This document shows, piece by piece, positions 35,701 through 49,319 of a stretch of DNA of 64,000 nt. The stretch is taken from contig OZ024896.1 of assembly GCA_964017195.1 (NCBI GenBank), forward strand, positions 29,164,430-29,228,429. The letters run 5' to 3'. A model generated the notes under the pieces. That model saw only the letters and a program-made list of their open reading frames with translations. It was not told where the DNA came from and did no database searches. How positions within the stretch are numbered: the first letter of the stretch is position 1; every line of letters begins with the position of its first letter. Position numbers and translations under genes: made by a program. The stretch is from Siderastrea radians. Lineage: Eukaryota; Cnidaria; Anthozoa; Scleractinia; Rhizangiidae.

Positions 35701-38283
35701 AACCAACAAAACAACAAAAAAATAAGCTTTCTTACAAACCAAAGCAAAGGCTTTGATTTTCGAAATACCTAGAAACCGCAAACCAATCTTCACTTGTGCT
35801 TGAGCCAGTTTTGTCACTGTTTATCTGTTTCTATCTAGAGTTTTGACTGGTTTGCTGGCTATAAGCCTTTGTTTTATTTGGCCTTGTGCGATTATGCTGG
35901 CTTGTGTCTCATGTATCCAATGAAAACGCCCCTAACATGATCATTGTCTTATTAAGATCTTTTAGACTTTCTGGGATCAGAAATACTCGGGATAGAAAGC
36001 CGTCGTGTTTTGGTTCCTTAACCGTTTCACTCGCAAGAGTGCCTAAAAACAAAATTCAAGACAAATCCTAAATTTCATTTTGTAAAATACTGAAATATAA
36101 ATAGTACCATGTGAAAGAACTGCTGACGAGGTTTCATTTGAATGGTCACACCATAGGATTTCATCCACAGACTCAGAAGTTAGAATCACCTTAATGTCTT
36201 CGTAACTGACTCTGGAAGTGAAAGGGTTAATTACCTTGCGCTCATTTTGCTCGCGATAACAGAACAAAATCAGACGTAGTTTACTCGTGATAGGAGAAAC
36301 TGTCGCGTTGTTTTGGAAACTCTTTGACCTGCTCGCAGTAGACAATAAACTTGCCTTCACTGGAGGGTTGATGTAACATTCCACACATTCTGTCATTCTC
36401 TGTGCGACCAAAGTAAACATAAGTAAGCACGGAAGGGAGCTTGCTTCACATCAGACAAACTAGAAAGGAAACATCAAACCATATTCTTGGATGATCTTTT
36501 TGCTTTGACTACGCCGGAATAAAATACTCAAAATATTTCATGAAACACTTATTATAAGTTATAGCTACCGCTAAATTGTACGTTTCAACTCCTTACTGAG
36601 CTGCGATGTGAGATTATATGCTTTACTGTTTGTCGGCGGATGGTTGGCTGTGATCTCACTACTTTGACGTCAAAAATATGTTCAAGAACGAACACTACAC
36701 AAAATTGCCTTGTTTTTCTTAAACCTCTACACCCATGAGGTTTCCATTCTATTGCTTTTCTAATTTCCAGAATCACACAATGCAGCTATACTGTAAACTG
36801 AGCGGCTGAAATCGTTACGTGTGACCATTGAAATGAACGCTTCGAAGTAGCGCGTTCATTTAGCAAAGTTTTTGTGATACACAAGGTGGCCATAAAGTTT
36901 GCGGCGTCTGTGAATGAAATCTTAAAATGCGACCATTCAAATAAAAGCTCTATTAATACCTTCCTGTCACTGGTGCTATTTATTGTGCAATGGAAGGTGT
37001 TTTTAACTTTTTAGGGAGTCTGCAAATGAAACCCTTAAGTATAACTGTACAAGTGGCAGCTCTTGAGTGGTGGTTTCAGTCGAAGCTTTTTGTTCGTGAA
37101 AGTTTTGCAAAATGAACTGTGACATTTTGAGTCCCTTTGGAAAGTGATAGTGTGAAGACTCCCTCTAATGTGCATAGGAAATAAGAAAAGCCAAGTCATT
37201 TAGAGTATTGCCCTGCATCAATACCCTTAATCGGTTCCCAGACGGTTGAACTAAAGGATTTAGTGGGTCATCGAAACCGCCTTTAATTAGGCTAACAATT
37301 TCCTCATGACAGCCTTACTTAGATGCATACTTTTGTCACGCGGCGTAGTGCATGCATGTATAGTATTTACTCTTTTGAAACTCCGGAAGGAAAACAGACG
37401 GTCACAACAAAAGAATTACTTCTTTTTATCTCCTGTAACGCTAAATAATGAGTCTGTTTGAATAGTTGGTGTATTCCCGGAGAGTTAATTGCATTCCTAA
37501 CAGAGTAAATTCGAGTTAACAGAATTGAAACTTAACGAGAGGCAGACACAGGAAAAACATTCTCACAACACAAAACAAACTATTGAGGAAAGGTTATTTA
37601 CATTTTAAGCGATCTAGAGGCAGATGCACTGACGAAAACAAAGACAAATCACTCAAACCCGATCGCTCTAAGTAACCGTCATTTTCATGAAATTGTTTCG
37701 TGTGTTCTTTAAACAAACAGTCTCGCGCACAAGGCACCATTAGCGGTACAAAAGCTGTTTTAGCGCCCAATATCGAGGCAAAGATATTCTTTATAGACGG
37801 GGACCAGTTGTAAATCTCTCTTGAAAAGAGACGCGTCAAGGTGACGTGAATAGGGAACAAAGATGTATCAGCCCTCTTTTGTGGGTATGCTAATATCATC
37901 AACACCCCCTAAAGGAACCATTAGCGTCGAGCCAAGAGCGTTTTATTGTATTTAGAAGGATTACCGCGGGCTGTGATTGATAATACTCTATTGACCCTTG
38001 AGTGAGGAGGTTCGTGGGTTGACGAACGAACTGACGAGGCAGCACTCGAAGATAGTATTTTTAGATCAATTGACGCCGAAAAGGTTTGCGATACGCGGAA
38101 ACTGGCATAATAAATTTGCAACGAGAGAGAGCGGTTCGTTCATTTCTGGCTCTGCACTCAACGGACACACACTTCCGTTAATTCGGCTTCGAACACTGGT
38201 AATCAGCCCTAAGTGAAAACACAAGCAAGAGAGATTCGTTGACGTGTTTTATTCACGCAACTGTACTCTACAACGCAGGCAAC
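32731..38283. other. 5.5-kb intergenic region without recognised genes
   Basis: No exon with family similarity or convincing splice context was found. Low-complexity runs occur at 33286-33304 (A), 33412-33426 (CAAA) and 34663-34705 (AAC). A short diverged direct repeat (TTCTTCACGCCTCAAAGCAC-type) lies at about 33366-33440 and 33530-33600. The last 250 bases (from about 38040) are shared with the second ankyrin unit and so belong to the segmental duplication. Confidence 0.4.
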
Positions 38284-38952
38284 ATGGAAATTGCCTCGAA
38301 CTCCCTACCGCTGCCTGGAAGCAAACGAAGATATACGGAGAGAATTAAGAAAGAAAAGCTACGAAGATCCAGCTCACCGAACCACCTTGGATTTCCGAAA
38401 GGGAAGTTGTTCAATCAAGACTATCATTATATCAGGAGACATACAATACCTGAAACAAATGTACCAACTATTGTGATCGACTCTGCCAATGAGGATTTTG
38501 ATGGACTCGAAGAACTGAACAACAATTACATGTATGATGAAGGCTTCTTGCATCCTTCGTATGCTTTAGATGCCGCTGTTGCGAGTAATGATTCTCATTT
38601 ACTTCACGGCATTTTAAGCGCCGGTAACGTTGCGATGGACACTTTAAACGCAAGCGGTGGAACAGCTATGCATGAGGCCGCTTTTCAAGGAAAAGTTGGA
38701 TGCTTAGAGGTATTTCTGAAGTTTGGAGTTCCAGTGGATATAAGAGATAAAGAAGGATGGACACCACTTCACGCCGCTGTATGCGGTGGTGATATAAGAG
38801 CTGTGATTTTCCTAATTAGGAACGGAGCAAGCATGCAAGCCTTTACAAAGGACGGACTCACTCCCATTGAAATCGCACATGATGCTAAAGACAAGAAGAT
38901 GGTCCAAGCGCTTTCTTTGTTATCGGCGGGAAGCAAGCGATTTAGAACGTAG
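38284..38952 (+). CDS. ankyrin-repeat protein, copy 1 (PPP1R27/PPP1R12-like repeats)
   Basis: Intronless gene of 222 aa. The start at 38284 is chosen because the paralogue at 43227 begins at the same codon (MEIASNSLPLPGSKRR); the frame extends 15 codons upstream without support. A basic N-terminus (residues 1-45) and an acidic stretch (SANEDFDGLEELNNN) precede ankyrin repeats from about 98: SYALDAAVASNDSHLLHGIL, GGTAMHEAAFQGKVGCLEVF, GWTPLHAAVCGGDIRAVIFL, GLTPIEIAHDAKDKKMVQAL. The order and sequence of repeats recall protein phosphatase 1 regulatory ankyrin proteins, but no clear RVxF docking motif was found, so a role in PP1 binding is only a possibility. The C-terminus continues LLSAGSKRFRT, which copy 2 lacks. 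Confidence 0.85.
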   Translation: MEIASNSLPLPGSKRRYTERIKKEKLRRSSSPNHLGFPKGKLFNQDYHYIRRHTIPETNVPTIVIDSANEDFDGLEELNNNYMYDEGFLHPSYALDAAVASNDSHLLHGILSAGNVAMDTLNASGGTAMHEAAFQGKVGCLEVFLKFGVPVDIRDKEGWTPLHAAVCGGDIRAVIFLIRNGASMQAFTKDGLTPIEIAHDAKDKKMVQALSLLSAGSKRFRT

Positions 38953-40728
38953 TTATTTTACAAGCACTACAGATGTAGTGACTTACTGCGCAAGTGTTGT
39001 AAATGCGTGGTAGTTATTTCGTGTTTTTCTTTGCATGCCCCCAAATATTCTAAGTTCGAAATATTAACTCATTGTACTTCCTGTGTGTAAGGGGGCAGGG
39101 CAGGACACAATAGTGATTGCGGTTACACTGTTTTGAATTTGTGAAAACCACAGAAGTTGCGAGACTGTACTCTCCCAGTCTTTATCTGAGTGTTTCATTT
39201 AGTTTTGCCAACCATTTCATTTCTAAAGTTGGCCAAGGAAACAGGAAATACCAATCAACCAGTTTCACTCAAAAACAATTCGTGAGACAAATCGAACGAA
39301 ATGAAAGTAAACTACTCAGTAGCTTTCGTTTGAATGGTCACGGTTTAGGCTTTCATCTACACACTTACGTTATAGAACCACCTTCTACAGCATAATAAAC
39401 AGCAAGAGAAGGTTTTTGAATGGTCGCACTTTAGGATTTCATTAGCAGATTCAAAAGTTAGACGGTCAGTTTCACTCTCAAAGAAGGAAGCTAATTTAGG
39501 CAGACATTTGGCGCGATCTAGTCTCAACCGTTACGGCTTCTCTTTAATAAGAGGAAGCCAGTGGCTGCTATCCGAAATTAATATTGTATTTGTATTATAT
39601 TTGAGATATTACAACATACGAACGTAGAATCCTGTCAAATATTATGTACAGTGAAGTGTAATTTTAAAGAACTCTTTTAGTGAGAAAGATGTAATATCTG
39701 CATTCTATACTGACGCTCTTAACTTAAGTACTGAAGATCAGATATTTATAGTTACCACATGCTTGAAGGATAACACCATAATAAATAATTTTTATTGTAC
39801 ACGGAAATAATCTAAAAAAAGTTTTGCAGATATAGAATTATTTTTGGGATTTTGAGAATTTAAGTTTCAAATGAAGTTATAGTGACGTAGAGAAATTCAG
39901 TTTCTGAAATAGCGATGATAATATTGTAGCACAAATACAGTTTGCCTCAAGTCGAATCTATAGAAATGTTAGTATACGGTGAAATGAGGTGGGAAGAGAT
40001 ACGAAGAAATTATGTATATTCACAGCTTCAGTGATATAAGAAACATTAAAAAAATCATGTTAATTGTCCCTTTGAGATTGCGTGTTTATTTTTTCGTGTT
40101 TTATTGTTAATTATTAACGTGGAGGTCTTTCCATGCCAATGAACCTTTAAGTTCGCCTTTCAATTGCAAGATTGAAATTTATTCATTTAAGGCAGTCGGT
40201 TGGTTGCACATCCAGCAATATTCCTCTGGGAGATCATTTTCTATATTCTCATCAACTGACTCCTTGATGACGCATTGATATGGTTCGGAGAAATCAGTTG
40301 ATGAACACTTGATTTTTTGGTAAATTAAGACAATATGATGTTGTTGGTGAATTTCGTTTTTCGTATTACTTGCCCGTTGACACTGTGCTGATATTGTAAG
40401 GGAAAATGAGATGTTCATCACTGGACGTTGGTGCCACAGCAAGACAATATCTTGTAGTTGATGATTATCTTTATTCTTATCGCTTACCAGTGCTTGAGAT
40501 GTGTCTGCTCAGTGATATTGTAGTGGAAAATTAGATTTTATCACTGAGTTTGGTGGAACTTCAAAAGAATATCGATTCGTCTATTTGATGATTTTGTTCC
40601 CTTGCCGCTTGTAGGGGCGTCGAATGGTAAACTCCGACACTCGCCTAGAGGCCGAGACCCTTGTTTTAAAGCAAAAGACTTGGAAAGTAGAAAATGGTAA
40701 ATATCGAGCCAATATAGTACAAACAGTA
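38953..40728. other. 3' flank of ankyrin copy 1, conserved with copy 2
   Basis: Non-coding sequence matching 43863-45590 along its length (for example GTGTTTATTTTTTCGTG at about 40080 and 44945; ACCACATGCTTGAAG-like at 39755 and ACTACATGCTTGAAG at 44626). No gene was recognised; it is presumably 3' UTR plus intergenic DNA of the duplicated unit. Confidence 0.6.
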
Positions 40729-40732
40729 TTAA

Positions 40733-41152
40733 GACGGAATCCATTAGGAAATTGAGTAATTTTAATTTTCAGTGGACAAAAATCTTGTACCAGAATAATT
40801 TAAAGCACATCGCATTCTTTTTTACATTTTTCGAGAGCTATGAATGTAATTTGTTATCTGTAATAACCCCAAAGACAATTTCTTATGGGAGCCCGAGAAA
40901 ATAAATTTCAAATTTCACAAAATGAAATCTTACGCATAAAAATTTACCTATTTTACCCGTGTTTACACAATTCCTGTGAAATTTGAGATTCAATTTCACG
41001 GGCTCCCATAAGAAATTGTCTTTGGTGTTATTCCAGATAACTAATTACGTCTATAGCTCTTAAAAAGTGTAAAAAAGAATGCGATATATTTTAAATTATT
41101 CTGGTACAAGATTTTTGTCCACTGATTACTCGATTTCCTGATGGATTCCGTC
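40733..41152. mobile_element. 420-bp fold-back element with TTAA duplication
   Basis: It begins GACGGAATCC and ends GGATTCCGTC, flanked by TTAA at 40729-40732 and 41153-41156. The arms (about 170 bp each) pair around a short centre near 40910-40985. The paralogous position in unit 2 (about 45577-45592) reads through without it, so it was inserted after the duplication or lost from copy 2. Confidence 0.85.
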
Positions 41153-41228
41153 TTAAAACGCTTCATTTGATGTTTTAACAACCCACTCTGTGTCACCTGC
41201 AAACTTAATTTTCCTGGTTTACGGCATT

Positions 41229-41421
41229 TAGATTTGGATTTATCAACTGAGTTGATAAGAAATAAATGTAAAGAAGATCCTCGCAGTTATTAAGGTAAAT
41301 TGGCCACCGTGGAGAAATTGAAAGCTGCCGTTACGAGCGTTAGCCCAGTGGTTAGAGCGAAAGATGGGCTACTTTCCCATCGACGGAGCACCACAGTTTC
41401 ATTAGATACTAATCCCCTTGT
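41229..41421. mobile_element. tRNA-like SINE insertion with 11-bp target duplication
   Basis: TTTACGGCATT at 41218-41228 and 41422-41432 flanks the insertion; unit 2 has a single TTACGACATT there (about 45648). The inside carries the AAATGTAAAGAAGATCCTCG module also found in the GT31 palindrome, and an A box-like TTAGCCCAGTGGTTAGAGCG (about 41340-41359). Confidence 0.8.
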
Positions 41422-41432
41422 TTTACGGCATT

Positions 41433-42555
41433 AAGGCTGAACTCACGCAAGAGTTTAGATTTGTGATTTGTAGACGGTCCCTAACTTTGGCGAGCCCTAA
41501 CTTCCGAGACTATATAGTCTTTAGTGCTGAGATTTCCAGACTCAATTAAAATTTAATTTGACCAAACGCATAATTCTTGATACATCGTTTTCACCGCGTC
41601 TGTTTGGTAAGGTATTTATATTGTCCGACAGAATCACATAATGACCACTCTTTCAAATTAAAGCAATCAGGGTCAATTGTTCAAATTAGTGCACTAAACC
41701 GATATTTTCACAATGACGCCAACAATCTCTAACGCATCGCGCAGAATGGCCGGACATTCGTGCATATTTATGAGCTACAATGGCGAGTTATTCAAGCGTG
41801 AGCGCCCTAAACATGCGCCACAATAAGAAAGAAAAAGGCCGATTTTGGTTAAGTAGCCTGACAAAAATTGTCATTTTGCAGTAGTTAGACGTGGGTTTTC
41901 ATGTATCCAAGAGCTAATTTTGGTAGACGAAAGATAAAAGGCCATAGCTAAAGGCCATGTACCTGTCTCGTGAGAGTGGCCATTAAGGTGCAAAGCACTT
42001 TATTATTTTTTGCTACTGTAACATGTCATATAATCTAGGTAGCCTACTTATTGCGTTAAAAACGAGCGTGGGTTGCAACTTTCAGTGAGTTACGTTACAT
42101 CATTATATGATAAAACTAGTTAGAAAACTTGCTTGCTTGTTTAGATTAAAAAAGAAATTGTATAAAGTATAAATCCCAAATTCCAGACGCCATCATGTAT
42201 GATACATTCAGCTCACGCTAGCTACGAAAATCATCTTTGGTTTGCTTTGTTGTAAATTTACTTAAGAAGAAGGGAACAAGTTAGTCACCATTGTTTTCCT
42301 CAACAGCTTTTTCGTGTTTTAGTCTTTCGTATTTTCTAACGGTACAGAAAATGGTCAGTAGGACATTTTTTTATCGGTTGATGATGTTCATTTGCGGTTA
42401 TAAAGAGGACCTCTACAAATAAACAAACAAATTAGTCAAATAAACAAAACTATATAACAGGAAAATGGCGGTTGAAATGTCTCATCTCTTGTTTATTTAC
42501 CTTATGCCTTATTTGATTACATTAGCGCCAATAACTTCCTCCAGATGTAAAAAAA
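41433..42555. other. remainder of duplicated unit 1, no gene
   Basis: Matches about 45660-46600 of unit 2 with diverged stretches (GGGTCAATTGTTCAAATT; TTTTCACAATGACGCCA). No coding exon was recognised; the 62-residue frame at 42465-42653 runs into the following tandem repeat. Confidence 0.5.
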
Positions 42556-42559
42556 AAAA

Positions 42560-42890
42560 AAAAAGTTTTAAAAAGACAACCGTGGATACCTTTCTCAAGG
42601 CCAGGCGGCGAGAGTTTCGCCAAGTCATTGCTAGGAGACTGAAAGGGAACTAAACACCGACTGTGTCTTAAATGAAGATATCGTAAGGGCGAGTTAAATC
42701 AAAGGTATGAAAAAGTTAAGAATAACTGGGGTACCTTTATCATGACTGAAGAAGCGGCAAGACGTTTTGCATAGTTATTGTTGGGGTAGACGGAAAGGAA
42801 CACCTTAAACGCTGAAAGTTTCTTAGACAGTGTTATCGATATTGTAAAGGAGAGTTAAATTAAAATTGAAATTTTTAATATTGGACAGTA
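42560..42890. repeat. degenerate tandem repeat of about 150 bp, two copies
   Basis: Units share TACCTTTATCATGACGAAG-like, GCCAAGTCATTG, GAAAGGAAC, GTGTCTTA and GAGTTAAATTA landmarks in the same order. The matching array in the next unit (46605-47340) has five copies. Confidence 0.75.
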
Positions 42891-43226
42891 TGTGTATGGC
42901 GCAATTTGGCACCTGCTTGCAATTTATCATTCCTGACGGGAGACCTGATTCTTATCAATGATCACTGTTGTAAACGCGAATCAGGGCTGCCCAATTTGTG
43001 TCAGCGCACTTGGGAGGAGCGTGCCAGACTGTCCTATCCTTTTGCAATGCGTGGAAGCTGGAATAAAGAACTTACATCAAGAGAGAGCAGTTCTTTCATT
43101 TTTGGTGCCGCACTCAACGGATGTACATTTTCGTTAATTCGGCTTTGAAAGTAAACTAACACAGGCAAGATAAAAATTTGTTGACTTTTTTTTTTACGCC
43201 GAATTGAACTGTACAACGCGGACAAC

Positions 43227-43862
43227 ATGGAAATCGCCTCGAACTCCCTACCGCTGCCTGGAAGCAAACGAAGATATACGGAGAGAATTAAGAAAGAAAA
43301 GCTACGGAGGGCCAACTCACCGAACCATCTTGGATTTCCGAAAGGAAAATTATTCTGCCAAGACTATCATTATATCAGGAGACATACAATACCTGAAATA
43401 AATGTACCAACTATTGTGATCGACTCTGCCAATGAGGATTTTGATGAGCTGGAAGAACTGAACAACAATTACATCTATGATGAAGGCTTCTTGCATCCTT
43501 CGTATGCTTTAGATGCCGCTGTTGCGAGTAATGATTCTCATTTACTTCACGGCATCTTAAGTGCCGGTAACGTTGCGATGGACACTTTAAACGCAAGCGG
43601 TGGAACAGCCATGCATGAGGCCGCTTTTCAAGGGAAAATTGAATGCTTGAAAGTATTTTTGAAGTTTGGAGTTCCAGTGGATATAAGAGATAAAGAAGGA
43701 TGGACACCACTTCACGCCGCTGTATGCGGTGGTGATATAAGAGCTGTGATTTTTCTCATAAGGAATGGAGCGAGCTTAAAAGCGTTCACAAAGGACGGAC
43801 TCACTCCCATTGAAATTGCACATGACGCTAAAGACAAAAAGATGGTGCGAGCGCTTTCTTGA
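43227..43862 (+). CDS. ankyrin-repeat protein, copy 2, C-terminally shortened
   Basis: Tandem paralogue of the gene at 38284, offset 4943 bp; 211 aa and intronless. The protein is nearly identical to copy 1 through all four ankyrin segments, with scattered changes (for example RANSPNHL for RSSSPNHL, GKIECLKVF for GKVGCLEVF, SLKAF for SMQAF). After KKMVRALS the DNA reads TCTTGATGTTATCG where copy 1 has TCTTTGTTATCG; the 2-bp difference brings a TGA in frame and removes the last 11 residues. Substitutions are largely conservative and the frame is otherwise open, so it may still be functional. The upstream 190 bp are also conserved with copy 1. Confidence 0.85.
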   Translation: MEIASNSLPLPGSKRRYTERIKKEKLRRANSPNHLGFPKGKLFCQDYHYIRRHTIPEINVPTIVIDSANEDFDELEELNNNYIYDEGFLHPSYALDAAVASNDSHLLHGILSAGNVAMDTLNASGGTAMHEAAFQGKIECLKVFLKFGVPVDIRDKEGWTPLHAAVCGGDIRAVIFLIRNGASLKAFTKDGLTPIEIAHDAKDKKMVRALS

Positions 43863-46604
<2,742 letters not shown>

Positions 46605-47340
46605 AGGTTTTGAAAGTGAAACCGGGGGTACCTTTGTCAAGACGAAGCGACAATATTCTGTAACACTGAGAGGGACTTCTCAAACACCGAATGTGTCTTA
46701 AATTAAGACATTGTTAGAATGAGGTAAATTAAGGACTTACAAAAATAAGGTAAACAACGGGCGGTACTTTCATCATAAGGAGACGACGAGACTGGTGCCA
46801 AGTCATTGTCCTGCTACGCTGAAAGGAACTTCTTGAAAGCCGAACGTATTCCAAATTAAGATATCAATTAAGGATGCGAAAAGGTAAAGGACAACCGCAG
46901 TACCTTTATCATGACGGAGGGACAAGACGTGTGCCAAGTCATTTTGTTCTGCTAGTCTGAAAGGAACTGCTTAAAACGCTGAATGTGTCTTCAGATATTG
47001 TTAGAGTCAGTTAAATTAAGGATGCGAAACAGTTATTAAAGGACAACCGTTGTACTCTTATCATGACGAAGCGATAAGAGTTGTGCCAAGTCATTGTTCT
47101 GCTTTAAACTGAAAGGAACTTCTTATTAACCTCCAAATGTGTATTAAATTAAGATATTGTTAGAGTGAGTTAAATTAAGGATGTGAAAAAGTAATGGACA
47201 ACCGGAGGTGCAAGAAGTTGTGGGTAGTCATTGTTGCGCTGAGACGGAAAGGAACACCTTAAATGCTGAAAGTGTCTTAGACAGTGTTATATGTCGATAT
47301 TGCAAGGGCGAGTTAAATTAAGGATTGACATTTATTATAT
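46605..47340. repeat. degenerate tandem repeat of about 150 bp, five copies
   Basis: Copies start near 46605, 46753, 46890, 47041 and 47195, each with an ACAACCG...TACC opening, a GCCAAGTCATTG block, GAAAGGAACTTCTT and TTAAATTAAGGATG landmarks. It is homologous to the two-copy array at 42560-42890. Confidence 0.8.
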
Positions 47341-47520
47341 TGGAAAAAATGTTAATGCCACAATCTGGCACCTAATGCGCTTGCAATTTATCATTTCTGA
47401 ACGAACTGGGAGACCTGATTCTTATATTAATGTTAACTGGTTTAAACGCGTCAGCGGCCCGTCCTTTTGTAAGCGCACGTGGGCACAGCGTGATAGACTG
47501 TCCAGAACTACATGGATCTG
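47341..47520. repeat. truncated start of a third ankyrin unit
   Basis: CTGGCACCTAATGCGCTTGCAATTTATCATT ... GGGAGACCTGATTCTTATA ... GCGCACGTGGG ... AGACTGTCC follows 42905-43035 of unit 2 block by block, but homology stops near 47515, before the position where the ankyrin frame would start. Confidence 0.75.
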
Positions 47521-47800
47521 AGGTGTTCCTTTCCTGGCCGGTCAGAGAGACCAGTCGCTTTCAATCTCTTTTTTTAAAGCTCTCGTTACTACTGGCCTGG
47601 AGGATTGTACAAGAAACCCTTACACTGAAATTGAAAAGAATAAAAATAATGTAAACGAAAGTCGAAATCGCCGTGTGGTTCTGTTTTGTTCGTGGGTTTT
47701 TTTTCTTTTCTTTTGTTTTTTTATCTTTTTAACCGCTAGCTAGTTTTATTATATTTTGGCTTGTAAATTTTCATGCGTTTGAGATGTTAACTAAATGTAA
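47521..47800. other. unassigned spacer with T-rich run
   Basis: No gene. A T/C-rich stretch (47697-47740) follows the end of unit 3 homology. From about 47805 sequence matches the right end of the 3.4-kb units described below. Confidence 0.4.
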
Positions 47801-47897
47801 GTCACGCTACTGTGTTACACTCAACAGTGAGGGTTTTCAGCTAAGTTTTGCTTTATTACTTGCTTTATTGCCGTGTCAAAATAAAGTATATGTTTCG

Positions 47898-48291
47898 ATA
47901 GTAATGTGATGTGCCGCGTAGCACTCAGTAATGAAATTAGTAAACATGTAGAGTGTATGTATGAGTCCTAGAAGTGAGCAATACTGCCCTGCATAATTTC
48001 CCCCGGGCCACAGGCCTTAAAAGAAGAAATTAGAAACGAGAACCAGGATCAAAGAAAAATCTTTGACCCGGCGGGAATTGAACCCACGACCTCCGGATTA
48101 GATCACCGTCGCTCTACCAACTGAGCTACGAGGCCAAACTGGGAGCAGGTCGTGGAAATTAAGAGATTAAAGTCGCGGCAATGGAAATCTGTGTACCGCG
48201 TAGCACTCAGTAATGAAATTAGTAAGCATGTAGAGTGTATGTATGAGTGCTAGAAGTGAGCAATACTGCCCTACATAATTTCCCCCCGGCC
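47898..48291 (-). mobile_element. 394-bp dimeric tRNA-SINE with 10-bp target duplication
   Basis: ATATGTTTCG at 47888-47897 and 48292-48301 flanks the insertion. On the minus strand a roughly 105-bp module (landmarks GGGCAGTATTGCTCACTTC and TTTCATTACTGAGTGCTACG) occurs twice, at 48291-48188 and at 48015-47909. Between the copies is a tRNA-like unit at about 48135-48063 with A box (TAGCTCAGTTGGTAGAGCG) and B box (GGTTCAATTCC). Confidence 0.8.
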
Positions 48292-48296
48292 ATATG

Positions 48297-48590
48297 TTTC
48301 GTTATGTTATGTTATGTTATGTTTTGTTACGTTACGTTCCGTTATGTTATGTTATGTTATGTTGTTATGTTATGTTATGTTATGTTATGTTATGTCAGGT
48401 TATGTTATGTTATGTTATGTCATGTTAGGTTAGGTTAGGTTAGGTTAGGTTAGGCTAGGTTAGGTAAGATTAGGTTAGATTAGATTAGGGTAGATTAGAT
48501 TAGATTAGATTAGAGTAGATTAGATTAGATTAGATTACCACGCTAGGCTAGGCTAGGCTAGGCTAGGCTAGATTAGGTGAGGTCAAAACG
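48297..48590. repeat. pentanucleotide satellites: TTATG, TTAGG, TTAGA, GGCTA runs in series
   Basis: Runs follow one another: (TTATG)n about 48301-48424, (TTAGG)n about 48424-48475, (TTAGA)n about 48476-48538, then (GGCTA)n about 48543-48572. Each block differs from the next by one base in the pentamer. The long frames made of YVMLC repeats here are artefacts of this run. Confidence 0.95.
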
Positions 48591-49319
48591 CCTCCAGGTG
48601 CACCAGTCATGCTCAGCTGCGAGTTTCTTGTCTCCCGAAACAAGTCATTTTTGTTCAGCACCGAGAGAAAGGTGACGCGTCGGAAAAAGGATACCTTCAA
48701 GCTAAGCCTAAGAAATGTAACATGGAGGTTACCACCTAGGATAATTCACTTTGAACAAGCCTGTTCGCGGGAGGAAAGGCAAAGGAAGGTGTGAAGAAAA
48801 GAGCCTGAAAGAACTCCAAAGAAGCTGCAGTTGCAGGATTAACTTGTAAGACCCTAACTGAATGTCTCCTTTGGTGGAAAATCAAACTCTTTGACTCAAG
48901 TGAGCGCCGATGACGATGAGCCGGCCTTTCAGGAAAGAAAAGGTCAGTCAAATATTGATGATTCGTGTATTATCATATTTTTACTCAATTTTCTACTGTA
49001 GAATTACGAGAACTATTTTTTTTGTCGAATCCATCACAGAGATTTTCACAAAACTGATAAGTATAAGGAAGGGTCCCCGTTCGTATTATTGAAGAATTTA
49101 TGAGGCCCTGGTAGGGTTTTAGGATTATGGATTATTAGGGGGTTTTAGAGAAGGGATACGGCCGGATTATTGGCTACTAAATTTAGAGATTACGGATTAT
49201 TTGTGTTGCATTTGAAAATTACGGATTATGGTCAGTCATTATAGCATTGATTACTTTTACATAAAAGGGTATTAAAAGGTCATGAAAGTAGTGAAAGGAA
49301 GGACACACATTGATCTTCT

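Noticed and set aside
48247..48438. YVMLC-repeat frames here and at 54687-54944 and 58011-58358
   Set aside because: They translate the (TTATG)n satellite. The shared VDESFDCAEYSNESHG start looks ShK-like, but no acceptor precedes it (a stop lies four codons upstream) and the second half of a ShK domain is missing.
48424..48475. TTAGG run as a telomere
   Set aside because: Cnidarian telomeres use TTAGGG, and the run is internal and merges into other pentamers.
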